DNA of 64,000 bases. Origin: Asparagopsis taxiformis. Its lineage: Eukaryota > Rhodophyta > Florideophyceae > Bonnemaisoniales > Bonnemaisoniaceae. Made by a program: the position numbers and the translations under genes. Numbering within the stretch: the stretch's first letter is position 1; every line of letters starts with the position of its first letter. Positions 60,711 through 64,000 of the stretch are shown here, piece by piece. Under the pieces are notes generated by a model. That model searched no databases. It saw only the letters and a list, made by a program, of their open reading frames with translations, and had not been told where the DNA came from. Location: positions 29,258 through 93,257 of the forward strand of contig JALQPE010002260.1 in NCBI GenBank assembly GCA_030407315.1, in the 5' to 3' direction.

Positions 60711-61331
60711 ATGAATCCCGAAACCTCCGTAAGCATCGCCGCATTTTCCGAAATAACGCGTGAGGGCTTTTCGAACATCACTGCAGAGTTGAAAGCCCTG
60801 AGTGATAAAATGGATGCCGTCGAGAAGAGCACCATTCAATTACGCGAGACTCTCGGAAATGTCGCCAAGACTGTCTCCATGCTAAACACCGATATGCAGG
60901 AGGTCAAGAGCATCGTCGATGGGCTTCTGAGCCAGGGACAAGGACATCCGAAGAAGATCGCCTCCGAGAAGGACAGGGAACGTCTCCGCATTGCGCAGGA
61001 TGCGGAGAAATCGTTCACGTTCGAAATGGTGTGTGCTGTGCTGTGTGCTGTTGTTCCAACGTACACGAAGGCAATGGTGGATAAGAGGGATAGGCATTTC
61101 AACGGATGCCAGCTAATCAATACGCTGATGTTCGCCAGGCAGAGCAATGAGCGAAAGGATGTGTTCAATAGGACGCTTGCCGGCCGGAACCACATTGAAT
61201 TGCGCTGCCAAGTTGTGACCTCTTTAATCAGGAATACGTGTCAAAACAATTCTTTCAGAGAGGGAGGAGACCGTTCCAGCTCCAATGGAACGTCGGAAGG
61301 TATCGAACGGTGGAGGGCGCGGGGTATGTGA
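60711..61331 (+). CDS. Coiled-coil protein of unknown family
   Basis: 206 residues from the ATG at 60711 (the frame extends 18 codons further but only to a GTG). Residues about 10-85 have heptad-like spacing (ITAELKALSDKMDAVEKSTI, then LRETLGNVAKTVSMLNTDMQ), suggesting a coiled coil. The rest contains FEMVCAVLCAVVPTYTKAMV and a basic C-terminus. It ends near overlapping frames that continue to about 62056, so it may be the first part of a longer, frameshifted or spliced coding region. It lies inside element B if that element is large, and could be its cargo. I do not recognise it. Confidence 0.45.
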   Translation: MNPETSVSIAAFSEITREGFSNITAELKALSDKMDAVEKSTIQLRETLGNVAKTVSMLNTDMQEVKSIVDGLLSQGQGHPKKIASEKDRERLRIAQDAEKSFTFEMVCAVLCAVVPTYTKAMVDKRDRHFNGCQLINTLMFARQSNERKDVFNRTLAGRNHIELRCQVVTSLIRNTCQNNSFREGGDRSSSNGTSEGIERWRARGM

Positions 61332-62056
61332 CTACCGGGACCATTGAGGAGACAATTCGCGGAACGGACTCTGCTCGCATGGATGGAATGCATGGGACGT
61401 CCGAGGGAAGTGATGGGGCCGCTCGAAAGCAGAAGCGAAGAAAGGTTGGAGACAATGGGCCGTTGCACAGAAAGGAGGTAGGCATCACTGTGACGAAATC
61501 GGCACTCACAGCAGTGACCGGTTTATGAACAAGTCCAGAGATCATGTGCGAAACCGGTTCATCCGAGATCTTGGATTCGTTCTATACAGTGGGTTTCAAG
61601 GTTCAGTCCGAATGGAGCATCATTTGCACGACGGTGGGCTGGACATTGAGTCAGTTCCAAGTCTGTACTCGGCGCAGAGGAAAATGAATGCAGCGGAGCG
61701 TGCAGCAAGGATGACAACAAGAATATGAAGATTCTTCGCGACTTCATTGCAGTGCGAAAAGAAATGCTATTCAAAGTCGAGTACGAAGTTCAAATAATTG
61801 GAGAACCGGACAAGAGGTTTTTGACTAGGAGGATCAATTTAGTAGAGGTTGCACTGAACTTTGCAGTCGCCTACACGCAATGTTCTGATAAGAACATGTT
61901 CCTGCGACGTTCAGAATACTCCTTGCAATTCATCTACATACTTGCATACGGGTTCCGAACGATTTTGAAAATTTCAAAGTGGAACAGAGGTGGAAGGAGC
62001 GCAAATCCGGGAAATCAATGAAGCAGTGAAACTGCTTCTTCCCGGGAGCGGTGAGT
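61332..62056 (+). other. Chain of short overlapping frames after the coiled-coil gene
   Basis: Frames at 61238-61528, 61525-61728 and 61725-62021 follow one another, each junction being ATGA (start overlapping stop). The last (MKILRDFIAVRKEMLFKVEY and on) looks most protein-like. A further frame continues to a stop just inside CGGTGAGTAG at 62049. This could be a decayed gene, exons with short introns, or coincidence. Confidence 0.3.
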
Positions 62057-64000
62057 AGTCGGTTCATGAATGAGGAGGTTTTGACTATACGCGTGATAGA
62101 TATGAAGAACTGAACGTAGACGATGGGGGGAATCAGTGCTGGAGGAGAGCTTCAGGTCTATGGAAGAGGACGGAGGAGATGCAGAATATGTGAAGGTATT
62201 CGTCGATGATGAAATCGAGAATGAAGGGGAGTAGTATCGGATGAAACCAGTTTCGGTGTAGTAGACGAAGAATGAAGAAATAAAATTTCTGTTGAGGTGA
62301 ATTTTGTAATAGATGGAAGTAGATAGGTGCGAGACATCAGGAAACCAGTCAGACGATAGTGTCAAGTCGAGGAACAGCGCAGAGACAGGTAGTGGAATAG
62401 TCGAAGTAGGAAGGGGCGAGGGTATCCGTCTTTACTAGAAATTGATGGCCACAGGAGCTCTAGAATGGAATACCCAGGAACAGGATAACTACGGATAGGT
62501 GTGCTTATCATTTTTTGCTCCGGACTGCAGGTGGCAGGTGGAGGAGAGGGTGGGTGGGTAGTGTCTGAATCCGCATTGAAGCCAAGACGAGAGATAGCCT
62601 CATAGCCAATGTCTTCAAGCTCCTGGCATATAGTAGTACCACTGAAAATACAGCAAGGTAAGCGTAGATGTAGTGTACAAACGTCTCTGCGGTTGATAGA
62701 GGCTGGAAAGTGCTGTAACAAGCTCGGCGCTGAATACGTCTCCACAGTAACGAAAACGTTGCTCCATAAGTAACAGTAGCCTTATCACGTAGGTGGAAAG
62801 AGTCCACGATGCTAGACTGTGATAGTTGGCTAAGACAAGGGGATGTAAAAATGTATTGTTGACATGGTCAAACTCGTAGGAGTCTCTGCAAAAGAACTGT
62901 CATACGTTGGTCTGGGCTGGACAGGACGTAAGCAGATGAGCCGACGAGAAATGCGGAAGAAGGAGCATCATGAGAGCAGTCAACGTCGACTAGATTTCCT
63001 AAAATTCGGACAATCGATGAGCTGCCTCCATCGCGTTCCGCCTGCTCTTCACCAATATTTTCTGGAACCCGTGTTGCGAGGTACCTATGGAGTCACATAG
63101 TGCCTGAAAGGTGGGGAAAATGATGGAAAGATCCGACTCATTTCCAGAGGGAAAGGTGATGTCCTCAAAGGACGGCAGGAAGAGAACATCACGATTCTCT
63201 TTCGCCTTGCATGAATGGCAATAGTGCGGAATTGAGCAGGGAGCAGTCAGCCTGTACTCTGATTTCTTCTTGCGATGTTTGTCGCATTCCCCTGGAGTGC
63301 TCGGATTTTGTTCATCCGGAGGGAGAGGGGCTTGTCCGTGTACACACCAAGCTTCTGAAACAGAATGCTACATACAGTCAGAGCAGAGGAGGTCATGGAG
63401 CTGTTGGATCGAATGGAGGGGGAAGAGGATGTTTGGCAGCTGACTCCAGCTTTTCCAATCTTGCCAGCATTTCTGCTATGGTCTTCTTCATTTGATCCGC
63501 AGTGCAATCTTGAAGGATGCCGCGGTGGCGGTGGCGAGTGTGGTCAATGCCGTAGTCCGGGTCTCTCTCTGCTGGGATGCGGTGAGTCCATACTGCGAAG
63601 CTCACCACTTCGCCACGGGAGGAACCCTTCCGGAATCCTTGTCGACGAGCTCGTTACGATCTGAATCTTGACTTGAGAAAGGGTAGAGTCGAAACCATAT
63701 TCAGCTTTGTATTCGAGCAATGCATGGAGGAATGGGTCTGTTTCGGTCTTGACCTGAGTAATTTCCTTGACGATTGCAGACCACCACACAATTTTTCGTT
63801 TCCTCCCAACGGCCGAAGTTCCCATTGAACTTCTATAACGTCGTTTGGGCGAGAGGAAGCATGTTGGGATAGCTATGGGATAGAATTGTTGTATTAGTGA
63901 AAGCCTAACCGTTACCTTCTGCTAAAGAGTAGTATTACTAGGAGGATTGGAAAGGTCCAGAAGAGATGTTTAGGTGGTGTAGAATAGAATGGACAATTGA
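62057..64000. other. No confident gene; possible minus-strand exons
   Basis: Two minus-strand frames could be exons of one gene. One is 63544-63825, starting MGTSAVGRKRKIVWWSAIVK with a Myb/SANT-like flavour; the other is 63393-63608, ending with DQMKKTIAEMLARLEKLESA, a short coiled coil. Two more at 62362-62807 overlap in different frames. None is recognised. Confidence 0.25.

Larger units (their letters stand above)
59010..64000. mobile_element. Element B: left end and part of the interior, running off the window
   Basis: Starts with the same 32-bp terminal repeat as element A (59010-59041) and shares its first 800 bp with the right end of A in inverted orientation. The interior after 59811 is unrelated to A. 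No other end was found, so its size and right limit are unknown and some of 59811-64000 may not belong to it. Confidence 0.55.

Overview
This is a eukaryotic window. It has intronless or nearly intronless secreted-protein genes with TATA boxes about 75-115 bp upstream of the ATG, a Pol III tRNA-Pro gene, and nested Harbinger, Ty3/gypsy and hAT-type elements. Small compact genes in a sea of young LTR elements fit a multicellular red alga (florideophyte type). That placement is inference, because nothing in the window proves the taxon.

Layout. 1-7,261: a tandem family of secreted germin-like cupins, three intact (1660, 3782, 5285) and one dead by two single-base deletions (6754), with tRNA-Pro(CGG) after the third. 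7,341-11,242: a complete PIF/Harbinger transposon with 328-bp terminal inverted repeats, two convergent genes and a TGA target duplication. 12,964-18,532: a complete Ty3/gypsy element with a single gag-pol frame, 402-bp LTRs and a CATC target duplication. It lies just upstream of a fifth, heavily decayed cupin (18610-19122). 20,858-20,959: three 34-bp tandem repeats. 21,681-28,231: four secreted, strongly charged proteins. Two of them share a new-looking 8-cysteine basic domain, a third looks like a paralogue that lost it, and the fourth is bipartite (Arg/Cys-rich then acidic Pro/Thr repeats). 29,336-30,949: a glycosylated, signal-peptide membrane protein with three hydrophobic segments.

From about 31,894 to the end the window is a nest of mobile DNA. 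A hAT transposase gene (BED finger plus catalytic core) is split by a 22.7-kb element (33,591-56,334, here called element A). Element A has 32-bp terminal inverted repeats and GGACGTCC-rich subterminal repeats. Inside A sits a 13.3-kb chromovirus-type gypsy element (38,921-52,246) with 660-bp LTRs, a CAAGG target duplication and a large antisense gene near its 3' end; it interrupts a minus-strand reading frame. The second half of the hAT gene resumes at 56,336, is cut off by a retroelement fragment (about 56,991-59,009), and that in turn is cut by a second element (B) whose end is an inverted copy of the right end of A.

The most unusual structure is at 54,021-55,604 inside element A. It is a tandem array in which 27-nt and 12-nt segments recur between GTAAGT-type donors and TTGTGTAG-type acceptors. 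Every segment is a multiple of three and every junction is phase 1. Joining the best copies keeps a 13-residue repeat open and leads into a terminal open exon ending at a TAA. It looks like a gene built of duplicated symmetric microexons, or an introner-like array.
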